Source of the DNA: Paenibacillus ihbetae
GTDB taxonomy: Bacteria; Bacillota; Bacilli; Paenibacillales; Paenibacillaceae
Direction: 5' to 3'
DNA: 64,000 bases
NCBI RefSeq assembly: GCF_002741055.1
Contig: NZ_CP016809.1
Coordinates: forward strand, 4,690,501-4,754,500
Part shown: piece by piece, positions 17,731 through 26,719 of the stretch
How the letters are laid out: every line of letters begins with the position of its first letter
Numbering within the stretch: the first letter of the stretch is position 1
Notes under the pieces: generated by a model
Told to the model about the DNA's origin: nothing
Seen by the model: the letters and a program-made list of their open reading frames with translations, nothing else
Databases searched by the model: none
Made by a program: the position numbers and the translations under genes

Positions 17731-18078
17731 ATGAATATTTATGATAAAGCGCATGATCTGGCAAAAGCGATGAAGGAAAGCCAGGAGGTCCAGGAGATTA
17801 CGGCAGCGATGAAGCTGGTCGAGGCCGACCCTGACAGCAAGCGGATGCTGGATGATTTCCGCCAGCGGCAGATGGAGATTCAGCAGCGCATGATGTCCGG
17901 TGATATGCCGTCACAGGAGGAAATGGAGAAGATGGAGAAGTCGTTCGAGGTGCTGAGCTTGAATCTGAACATCCGCCGCCTTTTCGATGCGGAGCGGCGC
18001 CTGAGCATCATCATCGAGGATGTTAACAAGATCATTTCGGACAGCCTGGCGCATTTGTACGCACCGGGTCAAGCCTGA
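17731..18078 (+). CDS. yheA: YlbF/YmcA family protein YheA
   Basis: A 115-residue all-helical protein of the YlbF/YmcA family (UPF0342), matching YheA in length (117 in B. subtilis). Visible features are MNIYDKAHDLAKAMKES at the start, a Met/Gln/Glu-rich central helix (about 45-70) and LNLNIRRLFDAE near the C-terminus. YlbF and YmcA relatives are part of a complex that works with RNase Y; YheA itself has no firm role. It follows yheB by 73 bases with the SD TTGGAGGGA. Confidence 0.9.
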   Translation: MNIYDKAHDLAKAMKESQEVQEITAAMKLVEADPDSKRMLDDFRQRQMEIQQRMMSGDMPSQEEMEKMEKSFEVLSLNLNIRRLFDAERRLSIIIEDVNKIISDSLAHLYAPGQA

Positions 18079-18128
18079 GCCGATCTATTTTTGCGAATCC
18101 CCGAAAAAAACGGAAAACTTGTCTCATA

Positions 18129-18188
18129 ATTCGCAGCTTCTCCTCATAGAGTAGAAATATAGATTTCAAGAGTAGAGGAGCTGCGAAT
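18129..18188 (+). promoter_or_regulatory. inverted repeat overlapping the ribosome site of the 18194 gene
   Basis: ATTCGCAGCT (18129-18138) and AGCTGCGAAT (18179-18188) are perfectly complementary and can extend inward, with TCTCC facing the AGAGGAG ribosome site (18174-18180). Folding would hide the SD. This is a sequence-based prediction only. Confidence 0.35.
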
Positions 18189-18193
18189 CGTCC

Positions 18194-18481
18194 ATGAAAA
18201 AGAAGAGAAACAAATTCAAGCACACGGCGTACCTGCTGATAGCACTCGGCATGCTTGTATACGCCCTTCCCAGCATTTCGTTCTCCGGAGGGTTCTCATG
18301 GGTATCTCTGTTCGGCGCGGTTTGGGCCGGGTTCGCCCTGCTTGTCATCGCCTCGCATTTGTATTATCTGATCGGGGTAGATGAAGCGAAGCAGAAGGCG
18401 CTCGACGAGATCCGCAAGGAAAAGATGCGGCAGTGGGAGCTGAAATGGCCGGAGGAGCAAAAGGGCCAGGAAGCGAATTAA
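18194..18481 (+). CDS. small two-helix membrane protein
   Basis: A 95-residue protein with a basic N-terminus (MKKKRNKFKH), two hydrophobic segments (about 12-30 and 35-60) and a charged, helical C-terminal tail of about 30 residues (rich in Lys and Glu). No family is recognised. The ATG lies 13 bases after AGAGGAG, and a hairpin covers that site. A terminator follows. Its place after yheBA may be chance. Confidence 0.6.
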   Translation: MKKKRNKFKHTAYLLIALGMLVYALPSISFSGGFSWVSLFGAVWAGFALLVIASHLYYLIGVDEAKQKALDEIRKEKMRQWELKWPEEQKGQEAN

Positions 18482-18557
18482 GCTGCAGCCGCGGGCAGGC
18501 TGGCGAGGACTTACCGGTCTTTGAGGGCTGCCGAAGACGGCCATTGTACAAAATATG

Positions 18558-18622
18558 GAAAAACTCCCCAGCACGGTTTGCGATGCATTTTGCATGCTTA
18601 ACTTTAGCGGGGGAGTTTTTTT
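18558..18622 (+). terminator. terminator after the 18194 gene
   Basis: AAAAACTCCCC and GGGGGAGTTTTTTT pair across a loop that itself holds ATGCATTTTGCAT. The T run makes it a good rho-independent terminator. Confidence 0.75.
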
Positions 18623-18923
18623 GTGTATTGCGAAGCGTTCGCCGAGATGATATGTATCCTCAACACATGCGAACATGTCAAAACGCCACACACGCAACGA
18701 GGCTGTCGTCTTGTTAACGTCCCCCTCTGCATTGACAAGGAGGCCGTCCCGGTTCGGAATGCCGCGAAAAAATGGAGGGCATCGTTCCCGGCTGCATGAA
18801 AACCTGGGCCGGAAATCGCGCGGCAAGCCTTGCGACAGGTTAATTCCACCTAGTTATGTTTGGGCTGCTCCCGTGATATAATAGATACAGTATGGTACAG
18901 GTAGGGACTAGGGGGTATAACAG
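18623..18923. other. intergenic region before ytoI
   Basis: No convincing gene is seen in these 301 bases. Near its end, TGATATAAT (18874-18882) is an extended -10 box about 42 bases before the ytoI start and is the likely promoter. Confidence 0.4.
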
Positions 18924-20258
18924 TTGAACACACGTGATGATACGATTACCAAGCATGAGCAGCTGGTTCAACATATTGAAAGCCTGAAGATCGGAAGTAA
19001 AATTTCCGTTCGGCGGCTGGCCAAAGAGATGGGCGTGAGCGAAGGGACCGCCTATCGGGCGGTGAAAGAGGCGGAAAGCCTTGGGATCGTGGTCACGAAG
19101 GAGAGAATCGGCACCGTGCGCGTCGAGCGCAAGCCCCGGAACATTTCCGAACAGCTGACCTTCGCCGATGTGGTGGAAATCGTGGAAGGGCACGTCCTCG
19201 GCGGCGCAGAGGGCCTGAACAAAAGTCTGCATAAATACGTGATCGGCGCCATGAAGGTAGAGGCGATGATCCGGTATATCGATGCCGGGAGCCTGATGAT
19301 TGTCGGCAACCGGGAGGATGCACACTCCCTTGCACTGGAGCAGGGGGCAGGGGTGCTGATTACCGGCGGGTTCGGAACGAGCCGTGAGGTCAAGCAGCTC
19401 GCCGATCAGCTGGACCTGCCGATTATTTCCTCCCGGCATGATACGTTTACCGTTGCCTCAATGATCAATCGCGCCATTTTCGACCGGTTAATCAAGAAAA
19501 AAATCATGCTGGTTGAAGACATCGCCCTGGAGAAGCCGAGAAACCATCAGCTGAAAAACTCGGTGACCGTGCAGGAGTTTAAACGGATCACGCAGGAAAC
19601 GGGCCAAAACCGCTTTCCGGTTACGGATGAGTGGAACCGGGTCATCGGCATCGTGGGCGTTCGGGACGTCGAAGGCATGGCGGACACGCATCCGATTGAG
19701 AAGGCAATGACGCGGAATCCGGTAACCGCGGGCATGAAAACATCGCTTGCATCGGCAGCGCAGATCATGATGTGGGAAGGCATCGATTTTCTGCCGATCG
19801 TGGACAAAAACCGCAAGCTGATCGCCACGGTCACCCGCAAGGAGGTGCTCGGCGCGCTCCGTGATGCGCGCAACCAGCCCCAGCTTGGCGAGACGTTCGA
19901 TCAGCTGATCTGGAACGGCATTGCGGAGGACCGGGACGAGGAAGGACGTCTGTTCTTCCACGGTTTCATTACGCCCCAGATGGCGACGGACTTGGGTACG
20001 ATTTCGCAAGGGGTGTTGACGACGGTAATGAGCCAGGCTGCCGTCAAGGCAGCTAAAGATATCAGCGGCTGGGATTACGTCCTGGATCATCTGTCCACGT
20101 ATTTCCTCCGGCCGGTCCAGATCGAGGATCCGATTCTGATTATGCCGAAGCTGCTGGAGATCAGCCGCAAAACGTGCAAGATGGAGGTTGAAATCCAGCA
20201 CCAGTCCAGCACGATTGCCAAGGCGGTCATGACGATGCAGGCGATCGATCACGGATAG
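18924..20258 (+). CDS. ytoI: DRTGG/CBS/thioesterase-fold regulator YtoI
   Basis: A 444-residue multidomain protein with the order of YtoI. An N-terminal helix-turn-helix (about 20-70, SVRRLAKEMGVSEGTAYRAV) leads to a DRTGG domain (about 75-185), a CBS pair (about 190-310; FPVTDEWNRVIGIVGVRDV and DFLPIVDKNRKLIATVTR) and a 4HBT hot-dog fold (about 330-440). The mix suggests a regulator that senses an adenosyl or acyl-CoA ligand. The biological role is not established. TTG start after TAGGGGG. A strong terminator follows. It is convergent with ytpI, as in the B. subtilis neighbourhood. Confidence 0.9.
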   Translation: MNTRDDTITKHEQLVQHIESLKIGSKISVRRLAKEMGVSEGTAYRAVKEAESLGIVVTKERIGTVRVERKPRNISEQLTFADVVEIVEGHVLGGAEGLNKSLHKYVIGAMKVEAMIRYIDAGSLMIVGNREDAHSLALEQGAGVLITGGFGTSREVKQLADQLDLPIISSRHDTFTVASMINRAIFDRLIKKKIMLVEDIALEKPRNHQLKNSVTVQEFKRITQETGQNRFPVTDEWNRVIGIVGVRDVEGMADTHPIEKAMTRNPVTAGMKTSLASAAQIMMWEGIDFLPIVDKNRKLIATVTRKEVLGALRDARNQPQLGETFDQLIWNGIAEDRDEEGRLFFHGFITPQMATDLGTISQGVLTTVMSQAAVKAAKDISGWDYVLDHLSTYFLRPVQIEDPILIMPKLLEISRKTCKMEVEIQHQSSTIAKAVMTMQAIDHG

Positions 20259-20373
20259 GATATTGGATCATGGATAGGAAAGCACGGATAAGAAAGCTAT
20301 AGGATCGCGGGGCAGGAAAGGCTAATAATCCGGCTGCGTACAGAAACGGAACATTCGGAAGATCGGAAGCAGC

Positions 20374-20420
20374 AAAAAGGGCATCTCACAGGTTATATCA
20401 ACCTTGCGGATGCCCTTATT
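20374..20420. terminator. bidirectional terminator between ytoI and ytpI
   Basis: AAAAAGGGCATC and GATGCCCTTATT, with inner arms AGGTT and AACCT, form a stable stem between two convergent genes. Confidence 0.75.
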
Positions 20421-20490
20421 GCTGTACAGGCAGGCCCTAGATGAACTCTATGCCCGGGCTGCATTGAAATTTGCCGGGCCACTCCGGCCA

Positions 20491-20802
20491 TCAGCCTTCG
20501 GCGCGTGCTTTCTTCAATCTGCTGTAATAGGACCGGCTTCGAATACCGGCAAAAAGATTAAAGGCGCCGAGCACCATAAATGCCGCTTCGACGATGACGG
20601 CAGGCGTCGATCCCCTGAACAGAAACATGCACACGAGCGACAGCGAGACGAGCATAATGCCCATATACAGATTCATCATGGCCATATGGAAGCCGCGGTC
20701 GGCCGGATCGGCAACGCGCCGGGCCCGGATGCTGTACAGCGCGGCGGCGATAACGGACAGCACCAGGATGATGAACAAGGCATAACGGATTACGGTTATC
20801 AT
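20491..20802 (-). CDS. ytpI: YtpI family membrane protein
   Basis: A 103-residue protein with three hydrophobic segments (about 3-22, 35-55, 60-80), a Ser/Arg-rich linker and a C-terminal basic end. Length and order match YtpI (100 residues). The start at 20802 is set by AAAGGAGC 7 bases upstream; a much longer in-frame reading upstream lacks protein character. It is the last gene after ytrH and ytrI. In B. subtilis nrnA lies between ytrI and ytpI; here only 79 bases separate them. Function unknown. Confidence 0.88.
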   Translation of the reverse strand: MITVIRYALFIILVLSVIAAALYSIRARRVADPADRGFHMAMMNLYMGIMLVSLSLVCMFLFRGSTPAVIVEAAFMVLGAFNLFAGIRSRSYYSRLKKARAEG

Positions 20803-20881
20803 GGAAAAGCTCCTTTGGTTCACAACATGTCCGCCTGGAAGCAGCATGTCGATCCGATTCAATCTTGGTAACGATATTGTA

Positions 20882-21385
20882 TCATGATCCGGTCGACTTT
20901 GCATCCACGGGGGTGACGGTAAACCAGATCTGAAGCACGCCATCCACGACGAGCATCGTTCGGATCTGAACCTTGTAGTCCTTCTCCCTGACGGTGTAAA
21001 TCTTGTCATTGAGCAGGGAGCGGGTAAGCTTGCTGTCCGTGTCGATATCGAAGACGCTGCGTCCGCGAAGCACCGCGAGATCCTCTGACATCAGCTTGAC
21101 GATCTCTTTCGAAATGAGGGGATCGAGCGGCGCGCTGATATTCTCTTCGCTTCGGATTTTAATTTCCCGAACGACGGTGGTCTGCTTGTTGTACTTTTTT
21201 AACGTCGCGATGTCATCCTCGTATTGGGTGATCTGAAGCTGCTGGGCCAGATTCGTCTCCCACAGCTTATTGTAGGCTGCATGATACAGGGAGTTGTAGA
21301 CGATGCTGCCGACGATCATCCCCAGCACGAAGATGGAAGCGGCCTGATAGAAAGGGCGGAATCGGTGGGGAGGAGGCACTCGCAT
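20882..21385 (-). CDS. ytrI: sporulation membrane protein YtrI
   Basis: A 167-residue protein with one N-terminal membrane anchor (about 12-30) and an extracytoplasmic domain containing a short coiled-coil (about 45-75). Length and gene order match YtrI (166-167 residues), a sigma-E-dependent membrane protein needed for efficient sporulation in B. subtilis. It begins 3 bases after the ytrH stop, so the two genes are in one operon. Biochemical role unknown. Confidence 0.88.
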   Translation of the reverse strand: MRVPPPHRFRPFYQAASIFVLGMIVGSIVYNSLYHAAYNKLWETNLAQQLQITQYEDDIATLKKYNKQTTVVREIKIRSEENISAPLDPLISKEIVKLMSEDLAVLRGRSVFDIDTDSKLTRSLLNDKIYTVREKDYKVQIRTMLVVDGVLQIWFTVTPVDAKSTGS

Positions 21386-21388
21386 AGG

Positions 21389-21715
21389 CTAACCCTTGTT
21401 CGAGCACACCCATTTGACCAGCTCGCTGCCCATATGTGCTCCGAGAAATGCAAAGCAAAGATATAGAATCTGCTTGATCGCAGGCGAAAGATTGCCTCCG
21501 AGCATGTTGCTCTCAATAACCCGCATCGGATCGATGGTGCCCCCGATGGCCGCGGCCAACGCCCATATTTTGATCCGGTCGGCGATCTCCATCATCGTAT
21601 GGGTCGGGGGCTGTAGGGACAGGACGGCACCTATGCCTCCTACCATGGCTCCTCCCAGCACGATGCCGAAGGCTATGAAAAAGTCAAGAATCGCCTTGGA
21701 TAAAAACACGCCCAT
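21389..21715 (-). CDS. ytrH: sporulation membrane protein YtrH
   Basis: A 108-residue protein with about three hydrophobic segments (about 4-30, 45-60 and 80-95) and the conserved section GGTIDPMRVIESNMLGGNLS between them. This matches YtrH, a sigma-E-controlled sporulation protein. The start at 21715 (MGVFLSKAILD) follows AAAGGGG; the longer in-frame reading would add 25 basic residues without a site of its own. Divergent from dnaE. A sigma-E promoter is expected upstream but was not identified with certainty. Confidence 0.88.
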   Translation of the reverse strand: MGVFLSKAILDFFIAFGIVLGGAMVGGIGAVLSLQPPTHTMMEIADRIKIWALAAAIGGTIDPMRVIESNMLGGNLSPAIKQILYLCFAFLGAHMGSELVKWVCSNKG

Positions 21716-21900
21716 ACTCGCTATCCCCTTTCTTCTCATGGCGGTGCTGCCTGACTTGCGACTGCCTGTCCGCAGGCGCTCTAGTTTCATTATATGGGCG
21801 GGCCTTGTGGGATTATGATAAAATGATATAAGGACTTTTTTTAATAAACATGACTGGTGTTCGATTGATATAAATGAACCGGCGAAAGGAAGGCGTTACG

Positions 21901-24900
21901 ATGAGCTCTTTCGTGCATTTGCACGTGCATAGTGAATACAGTTTGCTCGATGGAGCGGCACGTATCGGCGACCTGGTGCGGGAAGCTGCGGCGCTCGGCA
22001 TGAAATCGCTGGCGCTGACGGATCATGGCGTCATGTACGGCGCGATTCCGTTCTATAAAGCTTGTCTGGCCCACGGCATCAAGCCGATCATCGGCTGCGA
22101 GGCATACATCACGGCAGGCTCCCGCAAAGAGCGGGGAAGCCGGAAGGATCAGCCGATCTATCACCTGATTCTGCTGGCCAAGAACGATACCGGGTACCGC
22201 AATCTGATGAAGCTGTGCTCGATCGGCCATCTGGAGGGCTATCATTACAGACCGCGGATCGATATGGAAGCGCTGGCGGCCCATCATGAAGGCATCATCT
22301 GTCTGAGCGCTTGCCTGGGCGGAGAAGTGCCGCAGCATTTGCTGCACGGGCGGGAAGCGGAGGCCAGGGCGGCCGCGCTGCGCTACCAGGCCATTTTCGG
22401 AGACGATTTCTATCTGGAGCTCCAAGACCACGGGCTGCCGGAGCAGAAGCGCGTCAATCCGCAGCTGATCGCGCTCAGCCGCGAAACGGGCATTCCGCTT
22501 GCGGCGACAAACGATGTTCACTATCTGACGCAGGCCGATGCCGAGGTACAGGATGTGCTGATCTGCATCGGCACAGGCAAGACGGTGGAGGATGAGGACC
22601 GGCTGCGGATTCCGACAAGCCAGCTGTATTTGAAGGACGGCAGCGAAATGGAGCGGCTGTTCCCGCATGTGCCCGAAGCGATTGCCAATACGGCCCGGAT
22701 TGCGGATCAATGCAGCCTTGAGCTGGAATTCGGAAAATCCATTTTGCCGGAATACCGTTCCCTTCCCGAAGGGACAAGCTCGGCCGAATATTTAAAGCAG
22801 CTGTGCGAGAACGGACTCCGGGACCGGTACGAGAACACCGAACGCTGGCACTCCCCGGAGCTTAAGGAGCAGCTGGAGCAGCGCCTCAGCTATGAGCTGG
22901 ACGTGATCGAAAGAATGGGCTTCAGCGATTATTTCCTGATCGTGTGGGATTTCATCGCGTATGCGCATCGCCAAGGCATCGCGGTCGGACCCGGAAGGGG
23001 CTCCTCCGCGGGCAGCCTTGTCGCTTATACGCTCCGGATCACGAACGTCGATCCGATAAAGTATAAGCTGTTGTTCGAACGGTTTCTCAATCCCGAGCGG
23101 GTCACGATGCCGGATATCGATATCGACTTCAGCGACGAGCGCCGGGATGAAGTCATCGATTATGTGGTGAACAAATACGGCCGGGAGCATGTCGCCCAGA
23201 TCATTACGTTCGGGACGATGGCCGCGCGTGCGGCTGTACGCGATGTGGGGCGCGCACTCAATGTGCCGTTCGGCGACGTGGATAAAGCGGCCAAGCTGAT
23301 CCCGAATCATCTGGGCATCAGCATCGCCAAAGCGATGGAGCAGAGTCCGCAGCTGAAGGAGCAATACGAGACGAGACCGAAGGTGCGCGAGCTGATCGAC
23401 ATGGCGATGAAGGTCGAGGGAATGCCGCGCCATGCCTCTACGCATGCGGCCGGCGTCGTCATTTCCCGCGATCCGCTCACCGATGCCGTTCCGCTTCAGG
23501 AGGGCAGCGAGCGGACCGCGCTGACGCAGTATTCCATGGAGCATCTGGAAAGCGTCGGCCTGCTCAAGATGGATTTTCTCGGCCTGCGCACCCTCTCCAT
23601 TATAGAACGGACGCTGAAGTGGATCCGGGAGCATCAGGAGGAGGCGCTGGACCTGACGCAGGTGCCGGACGACGATCCGCTTACGTACGAGATGCTCGGC
23701 AAAGGCGAGACAACGGGCGTGTTCCAGCTGGAGTCAGCCGGCATGCGCCGGGTCTTGAAGGAGCTGAAGCCTTCGGTCTTCGAGGATATCGTGTCCGTAA
23801 ACGCCTTGTACCGTCCGGGTCCGATGGAGTTCATTCCGAAATACATCCAGGCCAAGCACGGCCGCATCGAGGTGGAGTATCCGCATCCGGATCTGATTCC
23901 GATCCTCGGCGATACGTACGGGATTATCGTCTATCAGGAACAGATCATGCAGATTGCCTCAAGCATGGCGGGCTTTACGCTCGGGGAAGCGGATTTGCTA
24001 CGCCGGGCCGTATCGAAGAAGAAACGCGAGGTGCTGGACCGGGAGCGGAGCCATTTCGTCGCAGGCAGCCTCAAGATGGGATATGGCGAGGAGGACGCCA
24101 ACCGCGTGTACGACATGATCGTGCGCTTCGCGGATTACGGCTTTCCTCGCGCGCATGCGGCGGCGTACGGCGTGCTCGCTTTTCAGACGGCCTATCTGAA
24201 GGCGCACTACCCGGTTCAATTCATGGCTTCGATGCTGACGGCCGTCATGGGCAGCCACCGGAAGGTAGCCGAATACGTGCTCGAAGCGCGGCGGATGGGC
24301 ATCGAGGTTCTGCCGCCGGATGTCAATGAGAGCGGGACCTATTTCACGCCGGTGCCGGTGCCGGTTCCCGCAGAATCGGCGGGTGCAGAGCTCGGGCCGG
24401 AATCGGCGGAGCCATCCGCAGGCAGCATCCGCTTCGGGCTGGCCGCGATTAAGAACGTCGGCACCCAGGCGGTGGAGAATATTGCGGCCATCCGCAAAGA
24501 CAAGCCGTTCGAGAGCCTGCTGGATTTCTGCCGCCGCGTCGATCTGCGCGTATGCAATAAGCGCGTGATCGAATCGCTTATTCAAGCCGGAGCGTTCGAT
24601 TCCCTGCCGGGCCACCGCTCCCAGCTCGTCGCGATGCTTGACGAAACCGTGGAAGCGGCCGTCAAGTGGCGCAAGGAACGCGATGACCTGCAGATTCAGC
24701 TGTTCGACTTCGTCGAGACGCCGAACTGGGAGATCGAATATCCCGACATCGCTCCATATTCTCAAGGCCAGCAGCTTGAATTCGAGCGGGAGCTTCTCGG
24801 GATGTATCTGTCGGGGCATCCGCTCGACGGATTCGACGAGATTCTGGAGGAGACCGGAGCGGACCGGCTGATGGAGCTGCACGAAGCGCAGGATGAATCG

Positions 24901-25638
24901 ATAGCAGCCGTAGCCGGCATGGTGGTCTCCCTGAAGACCATCACGACGAAGCAAGGGAAGGCGATGGCCTTCATGGAGTGCGAGGATCAGATCGAGCGCT
25001 GCGAAGTGGTGCTGTTCCCGGAAGTGTGGAAGCGAAGCGCGCACCTGATCGAGAAGGGGGCCCTGCTGGCCATCCGCGCCAAGGTGCAGCTGCAGGACGA
25101 GGGCTTCAAGCTGCTTGCCGAAGAGGTGGCGCCGCTTGAAGCCGGGACGCTACAGCAGCTGGTGCAGCGCAGCAAGGTCCGCGCGGCAGGCGGCGGGCGG
25201 AGCCGTCCGCAGCCGGCCTCCGGCGGCGGCATGCCCCGGCGGGAAGCCGCCGCCGAGCCGCCTGCAGCGGAAGCGCCGAGCCGCCGGCCAGGCGACGCTG
25301 CCGCCGGGCGAGCTCCGCAGCAGGGGGCTGGCGCATCACCGGCGCAGGCGAAATCCCGCGCTGCCGCGGAGCGAGCTGCCCGCCCGGACCGGCTGAATCC
25401 TCCAAGACCCGAGCAGCGGGTCTTCATCAAGATCAGCCGGGAGGCCGAGAAGCCGGAGCTGCTGGTGAAGCTGAAGGAGCTGCTGCAGCGGCATCCGGGG
25501 GACATGCCGACCGTGCTGTTCTACGAGCGGAGCCAGAAGGTGCTCGCCCTGAGCGACGCGTACCGGATTAACCTCTCCGATGAGCTGCATACCCAAATGG
25601 TAAGCATGCTGGGCGAAGATACCGTAAAGGTTCGGTGA
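21901..25638 (+). CDS. dnaE: DNA polymerase III subunit alpha DnaE
   Basis: A 1,245-residue C-family replicative polymerase. It has a PHP domain at the N-terminus (HLHVHSEYSLLDGAARI), a palm with the catalytic acids in PDIDIDFSDERR (near residue 405), the finger domain, a helix-hairpin-helix, and an OB fold near 990-1075. The start at 21901 follows AAAGGAAGG and gives the family's usual MSSFVHLHVHSEYSLLDG beginning. A Gly/Pro/Ala/Arg-rich low-complexity segment (about residues 1090-1165, very GC-rich DNA) interrupts the C-terminal region before the final conserved block. Bacilli use DnaE to extend RNA primers on the lagging strand, with PolC for bulk synthesis. Confidence 0.97.
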   Translation: MSSFVHLHVHSEYSLLDGAARIGDLVREAAALGMKSLALTDHGVMYGAIPFYKACLAHGIKPIIGCEAYITAGSRKERGSRKDQPIYHLILLAKNDTGYRNLMKLCSIGHLEGYHYRPRIDMEALAAHHEGIICLSACLGGEVPQHLLHGREAEARAAALRYQAIFGDDFYLELQDHGLPEQKRVNPQLIALSRETGIPLAATNDVHYLTQADAEVQDVLICIGTGKTVEDEDRLRIPTSQLYLKDGSEMERLFPHVPEAIANTARIADQCSLELEFGKSILPEYRSLPEGTSSAEYLKQLCENGLRDRYENTERWHSPELKEQLEQRLSYELDVIERMGFSDYFLIVWDFIAYAHRQGIAVGPGRGSSAGSLVAYTLRITNVDPIKYKLLFERFLNPERVTMPDIDIDFSDERRDEVIDYVVNKYGREHVAQIITFGTMAARAAVRDVGRALNVPFGDVDKAAKLIPNHLGISIAKAMEQSPQLKEQYETRPKVRELIDMAMKVEGMPRHASTHAAGVVISRDPLTDAVPLQEGSERTALTQYSMEHLESVGLLKMDFLGLRTLSIIERTLKWIREHQEEALDLTQVPDDDPLTYEMLGKGETTGVFQLESAGMRRVLKELKPSVFEDIVSVNALYRPGPMEFIPKYIQAKHGRIEVEYPHPDLIPILGDTYGIIVYQEQIMQIASSMAGFTLGEADLLRRAVSKKKREVLDRERSHFVAGSLKMGYGEEDANRVYDMIVRFADYGFPRAHAAAYGVLAFQTAYLKAHYPVQFMASMLTAVMGSHRKVAEYVLEARRMGIEVLPPDVNESGTYFTPVPVPVPAESAGAELGPESAEPSAGSIRFGLAAIKNVGTQAVENIAAIRKDKPFESLLDFCRRVDLRVCNKRVIESLIQAGAFDSLPGHRSQLVAMLDETVEAAVKWRKERDDLQIQLFDFVETPNWEIEYPDIAPYSQGQQLEFERELLGMYLSGHPLDGFDEILEETGADRLMELHEAQDESIAAVAGMVVSLKTITTKQGKAMAFMECEDQIERCEVVLFPEVWKRSAHLIEKGALLAIRAKVQLQDEGFKLLAEEVAPLEAGTLQQLVQRSKVRAAGGGRSRPQPASGGGMPRREAAAEPPAAEAPSRRPGDAAAGRAPQQGAGASPAQAKSRAAAERAARPDRLNPPRPEQRVFIKISREAEKPELLVKLKELLQRHPGDMPTVLFYERSQKVLALSDAYRINLSDELHTQMVSMLGEDTVKVR

Positions 25639-25664
25639 GCCTGAAAAAATATGAACGTTTCATA

Positions 25665-25785
25665 TCCCTCCCGCATACAATTAGGACACTACAGCAAAGT
25701 GGCCGAGTACTTTCAAACAGTGGATCCGGGCACGGAATTTGCTCATCCGTCTAAGGAACTATCGGCTGATCGTAAGCGGGAGGGA
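25665..25785 (+). promoter_or_regulatory. possible SD-sequestering leader of pgpA
   Basis: TCCCTCCCGC at 25665-25674 is a perfect 10-base complement of GCGGGAGGGA at 25776-25785, which is the ribosome site of the pgpA ATG at 25791. Between them, ACGGA/TCCGT and CACT/AGTG can form inner hairpins. Folding would block translation start. This does not match a riboswitch class I recognise. Prediction from the sequence only. Confidence 0.4.
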
Positions 25786-25790
25786 TTATT

Positions 25791-26288
25791 ATGTCAGTGG
25801 ACTTGGCAGAGAGCATGCTCAGCCGCAGGGGCGTCAGCATTACCGCCATTGCGGATATCGTATTTCAGCTGCAGCAGCGGTATCATCCGGGATTAACGCT
25901 GGAACAGTGCGAGGACAGCGTCCGCGCCGTTCTTGGCAAGAGAGAAGTGCAGTATACGCTGTTTACGGGGATTGCACTCGATGAATTGGCGGAGAGAAAG
26001 CTGCTGCCGCAGCCTCTGCAATCGATCATGGAGAACGACGAGCCGCTGTACGGGGTCGACGAAACGATGGCGCTCGGAGTGACCAGCATTTATGGAATGA
26101 TCGGCTTGACAAGTTTCGGATATTTGGATAAAGAAAAAATTGGCGTTATTGAAATATTGAATGAAAAAATGGATGGAATTCATGTATTTCTCGACGATTT
26201 GGTGGCAGGCATCGCTGCCGCGGCGTCTTCGCGGATCGCCCATAACAATCCGGATGCGGCAAGCTATTCCGCGGGTTCTGACGAATGA
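25791..26288 (+). CDS. pgpA: phosphatidylglycerophosphatase A (YutG type)
   Basis: A 165-residue protein of the PgpA/YutG family, which removes phosphate from phosphatidylglycerophosphate to form phosphatidylglycerol at the membrane. The family pattern includes SRRGVSITAIADIVFQLQ, FTGIALDELAERKLLPQP, ALGVTSIYGMIGLTSFGY and the end HVFLDDLVAGIAAAA with catalytic-type acids. As in YutG-like members, long membrane helices are not obvious. The ATG follows GCGGGAGGGA, which is also one arm of a long-range inverted repeat. A further 3' gene of 62 codons follows after 154 bases. Confidence 0.85.
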   Translation: MSVDLAESMLSRRGVSITAIADIVFQLQQRYHPGLTLEQCEDSVRAVLGKREVQYTLFTGIALDELAERKLLPQPLQSIMENDEPLYGVDETMALGVTSIYGMIGLTSFGYLDKEKIGVIEILNEKMDGIHVFLDDLVAGIAAAASSRIAHNNPDAASYSAGSDE

Positions 26289-26442
26289 CCGCGAGCCCTG
26301 TCGTTTAAGGGCCGGCGACCGGTCAGGCCGCTTTTCAGCCCCCTGCTCTCTTTGTTGAGGTAAAAACTGAAGTATGTTATCATTATCCATTATATCGGCT
26401 CAGGATATGCCTGTGGAACGAGATTAGGGGGATCTGAAAGGC

Positions 26443-26631
26443 ATGTGGACGGTTATCTATATTGCGCCAACTGCGAAGGTGGCGGAAATGATCCAAACCA
26501 GGCTGACGGAAGAAGGTTTTTTGGTTAAAAGCCGTCCTGTGAATTTATCCAAACAGCAGTTTGAAATATTGGTACCCTCCGGAGAGCTTGAGGAAGTACA
26601 GGAAGTGTTGAATTCGATATTGCACCCGTAG
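26443..26631 (+). CDS. 62-residue protein, DUF2007-like in outline
   Basis: A small cytoplasmic protein with a beta-alpha-beta pattern: an early strand (MWTVIYIAPTA), a helix (KVAEMIQTRLTEEGF), a strand around VKSRP and another near QFEILVPS, then a final helix. This recalls small DUF2007-like signal-transducing proteins, but no identifying motif is seen. The SD TAGGGGGATC precedes the ATG. It lies between pgpA and accD; whether it shares their transcript is unknown. Confidence 0.55.
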   Translation: MWTVIYIAPTAKVAEMIQTRLTEEGFLVKSRPVNLSKQQFEILVPSGELEEVQEVLNSILHP

Positions 26632-26719
26632 GAAATATGGGCTACATAGCGAAGCAAGTGTACGGATCGGCGAAGTATCTACGGCGGCCATTCAAATTTA
26701 GGGCTGAAGAGGTGTAGTT

